Assembly (NCBI GenBank): GCA_963556145.1
Contig: OY744464.1
Coordinates: forward strand, 3,534,001 to 3,598,000
Direction: 5' to 3'
DNA length: 64,000 nt
Source of the DNA: Hygrocybe punicea
Lineage: Eukaryota > Basidiomycota > Agaricomycetes > Agaricales > Hygrophoraceae
Numbering within the stretch: the stretch's first letter is position 1; every line of letters starts with the position of its first letter. The translations under genes were made by a program, and so were the position numbers. This document shows, piece after piece, positions 43,963 through 55,839 of this stretch. The notes under the pieces are model-generated. The model made no database searches and was not told where the DNA came from. It saw only the letters and a list, made by a program, of their open reading frames with translations.

Positions 43963-45926
43963 ATGGAGACACAACATAATATTGTCACTGCAGAATTGAC
44001 ACAAGGTCAGATCATGTATGACTCGATTTTTTCCTGAATATTTGGTAATGCGCTGACGTTGCGGCAGTGATGGTTGCTTGAACAGATTAAGACGTACGTT
44101 TCGTCCGCTAGGTTTGGATATCCCCCACATAGCTAGCTTCTTTGATAGTCGAGGTCCATGGTCTTTTGTCCAGCGAATCAAAGTCTCGCCAAATTATTAA
44201 CGACCTGGCAACGGAATCCAGCGCATTCAAGAAAGCCTACAGTTCATCCGAGAAGGATAGACTCGTTCTCGAAGAGAGATTGGAGAGACTGAAACAAGAA
44301 ACGGAGCAGGAGAGGCACGAAATAGAAAATCAATTAAAGGTACACAACGCTTATATTTTTCGTTTTGGTTCGGTACTCATATTACACGACCAGGGGTCCC
44401 GCGTTGTATGCTTGATTGACGGCGACGGCTCCATTTTTTCCAACGACCTTATTGCGGACGGACAGGCAGGAGGACATCTAGCCGCAAAGATGTTATCTGA
44501 AGCCACCGCGCAATTCCTGTCATCCAATTGCTCCATTAATTATTTCCAACTCTGGGTTTACGTGTTCTTCAACAAACGCGGCTTGCTTGAAGCTTTTGGA
44601 AGAGCCGGTCTCCACATACCCAAGGCAAAATTTGACGATTTCGTGATGGGATTCAATCAAGCTGCCGAGAGGTTCCTTATGATTGATGTAGGCAGTGGCA
44701 AGGAAGCGGCCGACGCAAAGATCAAAGGTATTCTGACCCAGTTATATCTATCCTGTTCAGCATGCGGCTGAACGTGTCAAACAAGTGCATTTGGACGATA
44801 ATGTTTGTCTGCCACAGACATTGAAAATACTATTCGGAGGTGAAGCCATTTCATGAATTCAATTTCAATGCATGATAACTCTGAGTAGGTTGTCACGACA
44901 ATGGTTATGTTACAACGCTTCGCTCTTTGATCACTGCTGGCTTCCACAACAAATTGATACTCCTACGAGGTTATTCGGACATGGCTGCTGGAATCGAAGA
45001 GCTGGGACTCCCGTCGATGACAGTCCCGGATCTCTTTAGACTTCACAAAATCGCAACAACACCGACCCCCCCGATTGGGTATGGACCCTTCCAGGGAATG
45101 ACATTGGGAAGCTCTCCTCAGTTCTCTTCAGTCCACACTAACTGCTCGGCGCCCGCTGCCACTGCCACCACGGGTTCAAGCAAGGCAATAGACCCACATC
45201 GTATTGCAGAAGTAGCCAACACGATGCCCCGTCGTCCCAGTTTACATTCTAGTTATTCTTCAGTGTTACAGGCTGCTCCCGCAACCGAAACCCGTTCGTT
45301 GACGCCCGAACTGGATTTTGGCGATAGCAGCGCCTCCAGCGATATTAGTGATGTATCCCCTACTATCGATTCCCGTTCATCAAGCCCCTTAACGAGAATG
45401 AAACATGTAAACTCGAATATTGTTGAGTCCAAATTACTTCTTTGAGAAGTACCGCCACTAAGAAGGATTGCATTCACTCAGCCGCTCTCGAAGCGTAAGT
45501 TCTGAAAATTTTGGTTGAACTGTGACTAATGAACACTGAGTAGATAAGCCTCCTCCTTGCACACTTTTCTACCTATCGACTTGCAAACATGGTGTCGACT
45601 GCAAATACGCGCATGATTATATTCTAGAAGCTGAGCATTACGATGAGATGCGTTTGAACGCCAGGAAGGCGCCTTGTCCAGCTTTAAATAAAGGTCAGAG
45701 CCCCATGTTACTTCCTCGCTTCTTTTGTCTAACGTCTCACCGACGTCAGGAGATATTTGCTCATGGGGGGATGAATGCTTTTACGGACATGTTTGCCCGC
45801 TTAAGTCCAAATGCCACTTCCTAAAACAGGGAAGGTGCAAGTTTACTGGAGGTGAGCCCTGTTCATGATGTGTCAACAGGACGTAATCTCATAGGTTCCA
45901 CAGCTGAGATGCATAGGGATACTTAA
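43963..45926 (+). CDS. PIN/NYN-like domain plus tandem CCCH zinc-finger protein, paralogue 1
   Basis: Exon 1 METQHNIVTAELTQ joins a coiled coil (EKDRLVLEERLERLKQETEQ). An alpha/beta domain follows: VVCLIDGDGSIFSNDL, FNKRGLLEAFGRAG, FLMIDVGSGKEAADAKI and LKILFGGCHDNGY. The ordered aspartates (IDGDG, KEAAD, GGCHDNGY) resemble the PIN/NYN nuclease plan. After a serine-rich linker come two CCCH fingers, C-x7-C-x5-C-x3-H (CTFFYLSTCKHGVDCKYAH) and C-x8-C-x5-C-x3-H, then a Cys-rich tail. This architecture recalls animal Regnase (NYN plus CCCH), which cuts mRNAs; that function is an inference. A similar gene follows 0.8 kb downstream. Intron positions are shared between the two; the first intron (about 44006-44145) is unusually long. 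Confidence 0.75.
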
Positions 45927-46733
45927 ACTTTCTCGACCGCCTGACTGATACGATTCTGTATGTATGACGCTCACAACAATACATGCGAGAAACTTGGCAA
46001 CATTCTGTTATCGGGACCAATCGATGGCAACACGGGCTAGTTTGAGCACTTACTAGGCAACGGAAATGCTGGAAATTCAACGTTTAACCGCACCGCGGAA
46101 CACGAGGCAAATCCTTGACAGGCCCGCTTCCTGCAAGAGATTCTTCAACCGTTTATGGTTGGAGTAGACGAATTAGAAAACCACCATGTTCAAGTTTCAC
46201 CATTGCAACAGCAATATCTTCCCAAGACACCGGAAGACCGTCCAGGGTTTGAGTCTAAATGGTCGTCTCCGTCTTGACAAACACCGAAAACATTGCCACC
46301 TATTTTCCACCACCAAGAACATAAACACGATGGCCCTGCTTAGTCAGCATGTGGTTCACACGTATTATTGGCCTCGTGAATCTTCCGCTCTTCTGGTCCA
46401 TGGTGTTCAAAGCAGAATTCCTTACAGTAGTTCCCATAGTGGGTGCAATTTCACGGGGACATCTGGTCCTAGGGATTGGATTCAGATGGTCGGACTGCCG
46501 TATTGACCATACCTTCCACGTTGAAATCGCGGGGTGCTGATGACAAGGTGAGCCGCATCAATGAGCTAACTCAAATTATCTACGTTCTTCTTTTCCGTTT
46601 ATGCCATCTTCGCTGAGATGAAGACTTCAGTCTAGCCTCTTTGACCAGTCACTAATGGTAGTCATTATTGGGCTACCGGTTTAAAGGACATCGCCGTGCT
46701 TCCTTCTTCCGCCCAAATTCTACACTCCTTTAC
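45927..46733. other. intergenic between the CCCH paralogues
   Basis: About 800 bp. Two overlapping short frames at 46186-46540 show no family motif and differ in reading frame, so a gene is not supported. It could be a decayed insertion or an extended promoter of paralogue 2. Confidence 0.45.
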
Positions 46734-48479
46734 ATGGCGTCCCCACCGGGAGAGGCGAACCAGCAGTCCTGGTGAGTTGAAGAGGCCTTATCGTAATCGG
46801 GGGATCGTGCTCACTCCAGCATATCAAAGGGACGAAGCGCTCACGAGACTCTTGAGTATGATATGGATGGACTGCTTCTCGTAATTTTTTTAAAAACCAA
46901 CTTGCAGACCTTTCTGCCTCAACGGTCAAGCGAAATGTAGAACTCGAAGCTCGAGTTGCAGAGCTCGAGGTGGAAATCTCGGTGTGGAAACAAGCCCATT
47001 CCTCTGCGCTCGATGCAGCAGAGCGCGAGACAAATGCACATAATGTGCAAGTTGCTTCCCTTAGGAGGCACATTTCTGCCTTCGAATCTATTAGGGTTTG
47101 TCTCATTCATCCTCGCTTTTTTCCGTCCTTCATTAATCTTAATCAATGTAGAGCCAACACCCTCTCATTCTTTGCGTCATTGATGGTGACGGAAATATAT
47201 TCACCAAATCACTCCTGATGCAAGGGCAACACGGTGGACGCCAAGCCGCTCAATTGTTGACTCAAGGCATCGCTGAATACCTGACAAACGAGGATGTCCA
47301 TATATTTGGACGGCTTTCTTTTTGGGTTTCAATTTATTTTAACAAAACAGGCCTCATGGAGACGCTCACTGGCCATAATATCTGTTCCCAAGAACAATTC
47401 GAGGCCTTTCTGGTTGGTTTCAGCCAAGCATCCCCTCGGTTTTTGATGGTCGATGTCGGCTACGGAAAAGAAACTGCTGATGCTAAAATCAGAGGTATAA
47501 TCGTCGCATTACGCCAGCAAGGGTTGTTCTCAATCCCAATCATCAGAATATTTACAGACATTCACTCGTTTTCCACAAACCCTTCGGATATTCTTTGGTG
47601 GTGAGTAATGTTCAGGATCACTGTGGCGGGGCCCCAACCATTTTAAAACAGGCGGTCATGATAACGGGTATTCCTCCACTTTGACCTCGCTGGAGAACGA
47701 ACAACTTTTAGGGAAGCTCGTGATTCTGCAAGGATATACCGAGATCGCCAATGAACTACAAAACCTTTCTCTCCCTTCACTAACAGTGGATGGCTTATTC
47801 ATGACGCAAAAATTGTCTTACATTGCCAAAAAGCCTTCATCTCTGGTCACGGTGACGTTCAGCGATGAGACGACGATGAACGGAGGACTTATAAGTCCTC
47901 AGTCTCCAACTCGAAACTGTGGAAGATTGATCGATCCGTCGTTGGTGAATATCAACAGACTGCTCAATAATTCATGATCTGACTTTCTTCGCAGCCCCTT
48001 CATAAACGCACGTTGGAATCTTGACTCGTTGTCGACTGTTATATTGACGCTATGGGCCACAGAGTGTCCGCCTCCTTGCAACGAACACTATCTAATGACT
48101 TGTTCGAAAGGCGTAAGTTGCTGTTTATGCCTAGGAGGGGGGTACCGACCCCCTTTCTACATGTGAACTCCAATTGATAGTTAATCAACATCGTTGATTC
48201 ATAGGGAGCTTGCAAGTACTCTCACGATTATTTATTGACGACAGAACAACTCGCCCTGTTGGCAAGTAATGCCAAAAAGGCACCTTGTAATTGGCTCAAA
48301 AACGGTCAGTGAAATATCACTATCACGGGAGATTTATGCCACCCATCAACTTAATGTTGCCAGGTTTGCGGTGTCCGTATGGAGAAAGGTGTTGCTGGGG
48401 CCATATCTGTCCTAGTGGCCCGAAGTGCTTTCATTTAAGCAAAGGCAAGTGCTGGTTCAAAGGAGGTCTGTCGCCTTGA
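46734..48479 (+). CDS. PIN/NYN-like domain plus tandem CCCH zinc-finger protein, paralogue 2
   Basis: MASPPGEANQQS joins WDEALTRLLNLSAS, then a coiled coil (VELEARVAELEVEISVWKQ). The alpha/beta domain reads LILCVIDGDGNIFTKSLL, FNKTGLMETLTG, FLMVDVGYGKETADAKIR and LRIFFGGGHDNGY, matching paralogue 1 block by block. The linker is much shorter. The first finger is altered (C-x7-C-x4-C-x3-H, CNEHYLMTCSKGACKYSH), while the second is regular, followed by CPSGPKCFHLSKGKCWF. Homology places a GC-AG intron at 48008-48062. The stop at 48477 assumes no last intron; paralogue 1 has one at the equivalent place. It is likely a tandem duplicate that has since diverged. Confidence 0.72.
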
Positions 48480-48886
48480 TTACTTGTATTGTGAATAAAT
48501 GAGGTCTGAGACACTTGTTTATAGAAACCATGCATGGCTCACTAGCGTCTGCTGTAGCGCGGGGCAACATCTTGCTTTAAAATTGTAAATTCGTTGGTGC
48601 GGATTTTCCATCTGCTCTGAACATCTCTTTATTTATTTGTTATTACCCCTGTAAGTTCATCTGGCTTTGAACATGAGAACTCACTGTCATTGTTCACCTT
48701 CTACTCCTACTCGACAAATGGACTCGTTATTGCTTTGTTAAAGTTTGGCCAATCACTGAATTCCATGAGTCTAAAGTAATTTCGGCGAACGCCGGTAGCA
48801 GGCGTGCGAAATCGATCCTTCAGATAAAACTCGTTTACAAGGCTCTTCATCACTTAACATCGTCAATCAATCGCTGAAGCTCAACA
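48480..48886. other. intergenic CCCH gene 2 / RhoGDI
   Basis: 407 bp with no ORF of note. A small perfect inverted repeat CGGCG-AA-CGCCG lies at 48783-48794. Confidence 0.5.
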
Positions 48887-49932
48887 ATGTCGGCTGTCAG
48901 TGTGTTACTTATCAAACACTGCATATGATTTCTGAAATCGTTTTGTTCAGACCGAAGACCACGAGGATCTGGCACCCTCCGCAACCCCGGGTACACCTTA
49001 CTTACATGTTGATCATTATTCCCGCTGATTTTGTTCTTCAGGCTATAAACCAACTGCAGCGAAGACTGCCGATGAGTATGCTAAGCTTGACGCCGAAGAT
49101 GAAAGCTTGGCTCGTTGGAAAGTAAGCGGTCTCGATTACCCTGATGATGTCATGTAGCTGATTGTCAACCTCGCAGGCGAGTCTTGGTATTGTTCCTGGA
49201 GCCAGCAGCGCAAATTCGAGCGGGCCAAAGGTGTGCTTGTTGCGGGCATGGTCCAACGTTTATCTTAAATAATGAGGTTTCGGTAACAGGTCACAGTCTT
49301 GACCCTCGAACTGGACTCGCCCACTCTTCCACCCGGGAAGAAGATCATTTTCAATCTGGCCGACACCGCTATATTGGCCGATACGAAGAAACATCCCATT
49401 ACCATAAAAGAGGGTGTGGAATACAAGTCAGTGTTGGCTTCACGCATCAGTATCAAGTTCTCACCATCGGATCGGTTAGCGTCCGCATCACCTTCAAAGT
49501 TAACCACTCCATTATCTCGGTACGTGCATGACTCACTTTGAAGTACGAATGTGACAAAATTCTTCGCACTTTAGGGCGTTCGTTACATTCAATTGGTGAA
49601 GCGAGCCGGTATCAAAGGTACTTCTGGCAGAGTTTAGAATCTGCACGTCACTAATATTGTCATCCACCAGTCGATAAGATGGAACAAATGTTAGGATCGT
49701 ATGGTCCTTCGGCTAGTGGAGCACCGTATACCAAGAACTTCGAACCGGAAGAGTCACCGTCCGGCATGATGGCTCGATCTGGATCGTACAATGTACGAAG
49801 CCGAGTGGTCGATGATGACGGTGAAGTGTACGCAGGTATGCTTTGGTCATCTCAAATATAGCGGAAGCTTTGGGGGCTGAGTTTCGTTCTTCAGATTGGG
49901 AATGGTCGTTCAAGCTTGCGAAGGAATGGTAA
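48887..49932 (+). CDS. RDI1: Rho GDP-dissociation inhibitor
   Basis: The tiny first exon MSA joins TEDHEDLAPSATPGYKPTAAK, then EYAKLDAEDESLARWKASLGI, the helical arm that binds the Rho switch regions. The immunoglobulin-like beta sandwich follows: VTVLTLELDSPTLPPGKKII, ITIKEGVEYNVRITFKVNH, GVRYIQLVKRAGIKVDKMEQ, LGSYGPSASGAPYTKNFEPEE, YNVRSRVVDDDGEVY and the terminal DWEWSFKLAKEW. These are textbook RhoGDI blocks. The protein extracts prenylated Rho GTPases from membranes and holds them in the cytosol. Eight short exons give about 190-200 residues. Confidence 0.92.
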
Positions 49933-50009
49933 AAAAGCGCTCCTTTTTGTAACATATATATCTTTCTGGTTTCTACTAGGTAGTTTTTTCCTTCCACTTC
50001 GGGGTACTA

Positions 50010-51373
50010 ATGTTTCTACATATGAGCCATTGCAAACCATTTCTACGTATCCCTCTGCCAAGCGCAAAGTATACGTTTTTTGTTTCTCATCGCGCCAGGG
50101 TGCCACGGTCGTCCTCTGCTAGCAACCTCGCGAGTTCGCAGAAGCGATCCCCTTTAGTCTCCGTCCCAGCCACGACTTGGGTAGACCGTCTTCCAGTAAA
50201 GTTTCGACCTTATTTGTATCTAACACGCATCGATAAACCAATCGGAACCTTCTTGCTTTTTTACCCATGTGGTTCGTGTTTTGTTTTCCACAGCCTGTGG
50301 CCACGTCTTCTGAACGAAACACGCAGCCTGGTCGATCACGATGGCCTCTTATGCCCTTCAGCTACCTTACACGACGCCACTAACCTACCTTGGCATCTTC
50401 GGTGTTGGTGCCCTGGTGATGCGCGGCGCGGGTTGCACGATAAATGACATGTGGGATAGAAAACTGGACCAGGCCGTTGGTACGCTCGTTCTCTTTTGCA
50501 GACCACACCCTTTTTTGACCATATTTCTCCCTAGCAAGAACACAAGAACGACCCTTGGCTAGGGGTGACATTTCTCCAAAGCAGGCGCTCGTATTTCTCG
50601 GTGCACAGCTCACACTGGGACTTGGGGTGTTGTTGCAGCTGAATTGGTACAGGTGTGTGCCCATGGCTTCACGAATGAATTTTATGATTCGCATTGTAGG
50701 TGACTAATTAAATATCAAGTATACTGTTGGGAGCGTCCTCCCTGTCAATGGTGGCCATCTATCCCTTCATGAAAAGAGTTACGCATTGGCCGCAGGCCTT
50801 TCTCGGTGCGCCGCTCTCCCCCTTGCTAGCTGGATCGTATAGCTGAGCTGCAGTTCCGGCCAGGCATCGCGTTCAACTGGGGTGCCCTCCTCGGCTGGTC
50901 CGCAGTGGCCGGGTCCGTCAACTGGGGCGTCTGTCTGCCGCTGTACGCCGGCGGAATCTGCTGGACCCTTGTGTACGACAGCATTTATGCACACCAGGTT
51001 TGCATCTCAAGTCCAGCGCACCGAGACCAGAAACTTAACCTACCCTTTGCTTCACTAGGATAAAACGGATGATATCCACGTGGGCATCCGCTCGACGGCG
51101 TTACTCTTCGGGCAGCAGACGAGGCCTATCCTTGGTGCCCTCGCCGTGTCTGCGCTCTCCCTGGTCTCATACGCTGGTTGGCTGAACGCTCACGGTGTCG
51201 CATTCTACGCGGGTGTCGGCCTGGCCGCCGCACAACTCGCCCGCATTTTGTACCAGACGGACTTTGACAGCCGCCTGAGCTGTTGGAAGGGCTTTGTGGG
51301 ATGTGGGTGGGCTGGCTTCTCGCTTTGGATGGGTGCATTAGGCGACTATGTGTTCCTGATCACTGGCGTATAA
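50010..51373 (+). CDS. COQ2: 4-hydroxybenzoate polyprenyltransferase Coq2
   Basis: The N terminus is basic and hydroxylated ([19 protein letters not shown]), consistent with mitochondrial import. UbiA family blocks follow: [37 protein letters not shown] (first Asp-rich NDxxD motif), [34 protein letters not shown] (second Asp-rich motif) and several hydrophobic helices. Coq2 attaches the polyprenyl tail to 4-hydroxybenzoate in ubiquinone synthesis at the inner mitochondrial membrane. Introns interrupt at about 50268-50335, 50478-50536, 50654-50718, 50805-50870 and 51000-51060. The exact start is uncertain: ATGs at 50010 and 50022 are in frame. Confidence 0.9.
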
Positions 51374-51778
51374 CCCAACAACAATACACTTTGCAGTCAC
51401 GGTTGTCAAACGTGGAAATCAATGATACGAGTCCTCATACTGCAGCTGGCATTCATTAAGTCAAAGTTGACGATCGAAATCTCCGCAAGAAATATACTTC
51501 TCTGCAAAAACATCATCGGAGCAAGCTGGAAAAGTTTCGGCAGTTTAGTATCATAGAAAGCCCTGATACAAGGTTGAAACAATATATATCTGCATGTATT
51601 GCCCTCAGTCACAGACAAACACCTTCAAGTCTCGGATTTGAGAAAATAATTGTGTTGAGCAGTAGTCGATAAGTACATACATTGTATTGTTGTCTGTCTA
51701 ACTTCGCCAACTTATCTGAAAAATACAATAACTGAATCAGAACCGTCTGGCAGACTTGACTCAATTTGTAAAGCCGCT
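51374..51778. other. convergent 3' region COQ2 / patatin gene
   Basis: 405 bp between two facing stop codons. It is AT-rich and probably holds both 3' UTRs; no gene is seen. Confidence 0.5.
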
Positions 51779-54700
51779 TTATTCATGCTTCAACCGAAGC
51801 ACATACGGAGATCCACTAATCGGAGACCACCTGAGAGCCGAAGACTCGGCCAGTGCATATTGGCTCAAGTTGCGCATCTTGATTTGAATCATGATACCGT
51901 CTGCATCAGGGAGGTCGTGGAGAGTCACCGGAATCCGCAGCTCACACCCCATGCGGGTGGATTTGATGTCCCCTGCAATATTGATCATTCTAGAGTGGTC
52001 AATTCCGAACTCGACCATGAATATATCCGAGTCTGATTCGCGCAACATCTGGTCAATCAAATTCTGACGCGGTTCCAGATCGACGGGCAGACGACAGAGG
52101 ATCTCGCCGATCACCCCGTTTTCGATTGGCACCTTTTGGCAGAAGAAAAAGAGCGCTGCGATCAGCTGGTCACAGACGAGCGCGACCCGCAACTCCTGAG
52201 TCGTTAGCCACGTTTCAGTTTGCTTTTCGATTTCATCAAGCCTTGCAAAGTCATTCAGCGTGAAGCCAGCGCCAGCGTAAACCGTATTGAGTCTGAAAAA
52301 GCCGGGTTCATTCCTGAAACGAAAATCTGCCCATATCCCCTCCGAACTGGTGTCAATTTCAACCACCTGATCAGCCAATCGGAGAATGTCATGCAGTGAC
52401 GGGTGTTCGCGAGCCGTAGAGATGCCTGTCCCAACTGACACCAGGGAGTCACATTGTTTGTCAGGCCAGAGGCTCTTAGCCTCTGAAAGTGCCGCTGCTG
52501 CGGGGCAGTTCAACTTGAAACCGCCGTCAAGGAGCATTTGGCCTTGCCACGGAAATGCGTCGATGTGAGGTGCGGCTGCTGATGTGCATCGAGCTGCAGC
52601 CCATATGGGCATGGATTCCTGTAAATCCGGTCTCAAGAGCAGGGGACAAGCCCCCGGAGCCGCCTTGCGATTACTAAGGCACGGTTGGTTAACTTGCGAA
52701 ACGATCACATCCAAGTGTACTCACTAGTTTGCCACAAGATGCGCCTGGAACGGGTCCTGTGGAACCGTCATCACCGCGACATTTGGGATACTATTTGATG
52801 TTGGTGAATAAAGTAAAGCTTTCTTGCCAAATAGGCCTTGCAGCTGCTTTTCAACCCTGCTTGTGTACGCGGTTTTGCTGGAGAACCAGCCTGCGATAGA
52901 GGAACCAGGGTCATAATCGACGTATTCGGTCGCAGCCAGTTCCTTAAACTTTCGGATTGCCGCGGCCACCGTAAGAGAAGTAGACGGCACCATAGACGGA
53001 TTAGACGACGTCGGATATGTAAGGACAAGCGCAATCAGACCACCAATGCTGGTCCCGACTATCAAGTCATATAGTTGCGTTGTCGGAATTTGGAAGCACC
53101 GTTTCTCAATATGCCTCAGGATGATGAGCTGAGCGAGACCTTTGGCACCACCCCCATCGAGGGATAAGACACGATACCCAGCTTGAATGGGTAAGAGACG
53201 TGGCGAAAATTCCTGACGTGAGAGATGAAACGGGCACCATATATCTCGGATGCGATGTGGCAATGACTTCTCTCTCGCAAGATCATGCATACAATGGACA
53301 CAGAAGGTGTGTCCGCAGGCCAAGATCGTGCTCGGCGGGCCTTGTAAACAGCCAAAACACGACGAGATGGAGCAAACATCGGGAGGTAGTTGCTCTGATG
53401 CTTCAAAGTCGCTTTGAGCAATGAATTTGCTCAGGGACGACAGTGATAATGGCTTACCCGTAACACAAAGAGAAACATTGGGCTGCCCAGGATTCTCCAA
53501 GGCAGCTTCGAACGCTTGCTGGACAGTTTGGGATTCCATGCTCTCGCAAGCTTCATAGCGCCCAGGCCACCTGACCGTCGTGCGGAACATTAGAATCGGT
53601 CTGAGACCTTGATGGTGGTCTCCGTGACGGTGCTGCGTTTCCCTGCATTCAGTACGCCAATACGATGAGGAGGCAGCACAAGGGGCATGATCAACAAGCA
53701 GTTGATTGATGTGTCGGATCAGGAATTCCAAGGACTGTTGGATGAAGCCACGTTCTGACGATCTGCACCGAGTGAGGCTAAGGAGCAAACAGAACACGAC
53801 GTGTTTCACAAAGGTATTACGTGTGGATTGATAAAGGCTTCGGGAGGTTGTCGTCCGCGTTGCGTAGAACTTGGCGCATTGGGTCCAAAGATCTTTGTAC
53901 GTCGCAATAGGGTCACTAGATCCAAAACCTTGATTGCCAGTTTCAACAGACCAATCGAAAACGGCGGAGCGGCTCTTGGAAAACAGCTCCAAGGCTTTCC
54001 ACAGGAAATAGCCTAACTGATCGGGAGTGAAGACAAGAGAAAACTCCTGCCGACAACGAAAAGCCTTTTGGTGCTCGTCTCGAAGGAGCTTCTGAAGTCG
54101 GTCAATCTGCGAGAGTGCAATGACGGATTTATCTTTGTATACAGTTGGGATATAAATGACATGAATGCTGCCATAGAAAAGCTTCAAATCTTCCAACTCC
54201 CCATGAGCGAGGAAGGTGGCAGTGCTGGATGAGATGGTCCAATCAAAGTTTGGATGTTCTCCATCCCTGAAGCGGTTGAAGATGACGAAGAGCGAAGGCT
54301 TGAAGCCTTGATTTGGAGATCCTTCCGCGCCCTGAGAGGCGTAGGAGAGCAACCTGCGTCCGATACTTGCTGATTCGGCGAGAGGACCTGAGGTAACGAA
54401 GACGACGCATGTACTGAAAGCGTAAACGAAGCGTGGATATGCATCCTCCACATGCTCTCTTCTTATAGTCAACATGGTAGCAGCATCGAGTGCCATTTTC
54501 TTCGCCTTGGCAGTATAGCTGCTGGGCGTATCAGAGCCATCATATCCCTCGCAATCTAAGAACAGAATCGGTGACTCGGTGTCAGCTGTCTTCCAATCGG
54601 CATAGAGGTGGATGTCGCTTGAGGTGGAGGTATGGTTGTGTTGTTGCGCTCCAGGAGCAGGGATGGGAGTGGGGAATTTATCTGTTGGTCCTCCATCCTG

Positions 54701-55180
54701 GAGTGTGCGTAGAAGATAAGATTTACCGCTCATAGTCCGACCGACAAAGGACACGAAGGAAGGATACTGGACCTGGCTTGGGCCGTGGCCGAATTCGCGA
54801 CGCAAAAGCCGATTAGCGCGAGGTCCGAACTGGAACTTCTGAGAGTGCACGTTCCACTCGATGAAGCAGTTTGCATCGTCTTCTAAGAAAGTTTGGTCCT
54901 CGATGGAGGATTGCCTGTTGGGCTCGTTGAAAAAAGAAAGGCGCTTCACGACGTCGATGGGGGACGGCCGGTGTGGTGGATTACCATGTCGGCGGTGATG
55001 CCGCTCCATAGTCCAACAATCCTTATGATATGGGAGTCCTTCGGCGTCGCAAGTCATACAGCACAGTTCTGGGCCGCTCAACCCGCAAATGCTGCATTCT
55101 GACATGGAGATGGGTGTATCTGCACCAAGGGACGAGTCCTGAGGCTCTCCGAGCCTGCTGTTGTTCACAGGCAGCTGCAT
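51779..55180 (-). CDS. GBP/atlastin-like GTPase - RING finger - patatin phospholipase fusion
   Basis: Two exons (55180-52725 and 52673-51779) encode about 1116 residues. Residues 29-65 form a Cys/His finger (CSIC ... CMTC ... HKDC). A P-loop lies at 147-154 (GRTMSGKS), and DxEG-type switch LDCEG at 208-212, then VIFNRFRDGE resembling the RD motif of GBP/atlastin GTPases. A long helical region follows. A C3HC4-like RING (CSISSCFGCLQG ... ACGHTFCVHCM ... WCPFH) precedes a patatin domain with the oxyanion loop LDGGGAKG, nucleophile GTSIGG and catalytic DGG. All lipase residues are present. The single intron lies within the patatin domain. Inference: a cytosolic sensor or effector that could ubiquitylate partners and hydrolyse membrane lipids. 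No close described architecture comes to mind. Confidence 0.85.
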
Positions 55181-55839
55181 CTATGTGACGATAAATCGAC
55201 GCTGAATGGCCAAAGTGGGTGAGGAACTGTCAGTGTCAATGGTGATGGCAAGAAGAAGCAGATCTGCGGGCGCTAACGGTGGACATTTTGGCGCCGTCGC
55301 GATGTTTTTCGTGACAGATTACAGCAAGAAATTCTAGTTTCAAATATTAAGGCTTGAAATACGCTTGGAAGCTTGAAAGCTTGAACCTCGAATGTTGTTG
55401 AAGGTTTAGAGCAGCATTTGTGATGAGTACTGCAAGAGTCTCTGTGTCCAAGTCGCTGCAAGACTGAACAAGACCATCTTGCTCCTTCCAAACCTCACAC
55501 ATGTACATGTTCCATCCTTCTGTCGTCCTTCACCCGGACAGCTGCATGCATTCTCTTCAGTCTCCCCGCTTATAGACGTTCCCAACTTCTTATATTGTCC
55601 AGGATCGCGATACCGGGAGTGTCAACTCGTCCAAAAAGGCGAGCACAGGAATTCAGGCCTATCGAGTATATCGACTTACGAAGTCGAAAAACCAGTAATG
55701 TAGTAATAGCGTAGTATCCCATGCCACATTCTGGAACGGGGGACAGTCAACGCTATACAGACTGCGCCGACTAGCATTTTGGCGTGAATGGAAATCCGGA
55801 CATTGCCGAACCTGTATTCAAGCTTCGACCTCGAAGCTT
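55181..55839. other. divergent intergenic region with small palindromes
   Basis: 659 bp between the divergent patatin and acyltransferase genes. It contains a 12-bp palindrome ACATGTACATGT (55499-55510), an inverted repeat TCGACTT-ACG-AAGTCGA (55671-55687) and three spaced GCTTGAA copies near 55351-55385. No ORF is convincing. Both promoters should be here. Confidence 0.5.

Noticed and set aside
46186..46540. Short plus-strand frames between the two CCCH genes
   Set aside because: Two overlapping frames without motifs, splice support or a plausible start; not enough to call a gene.
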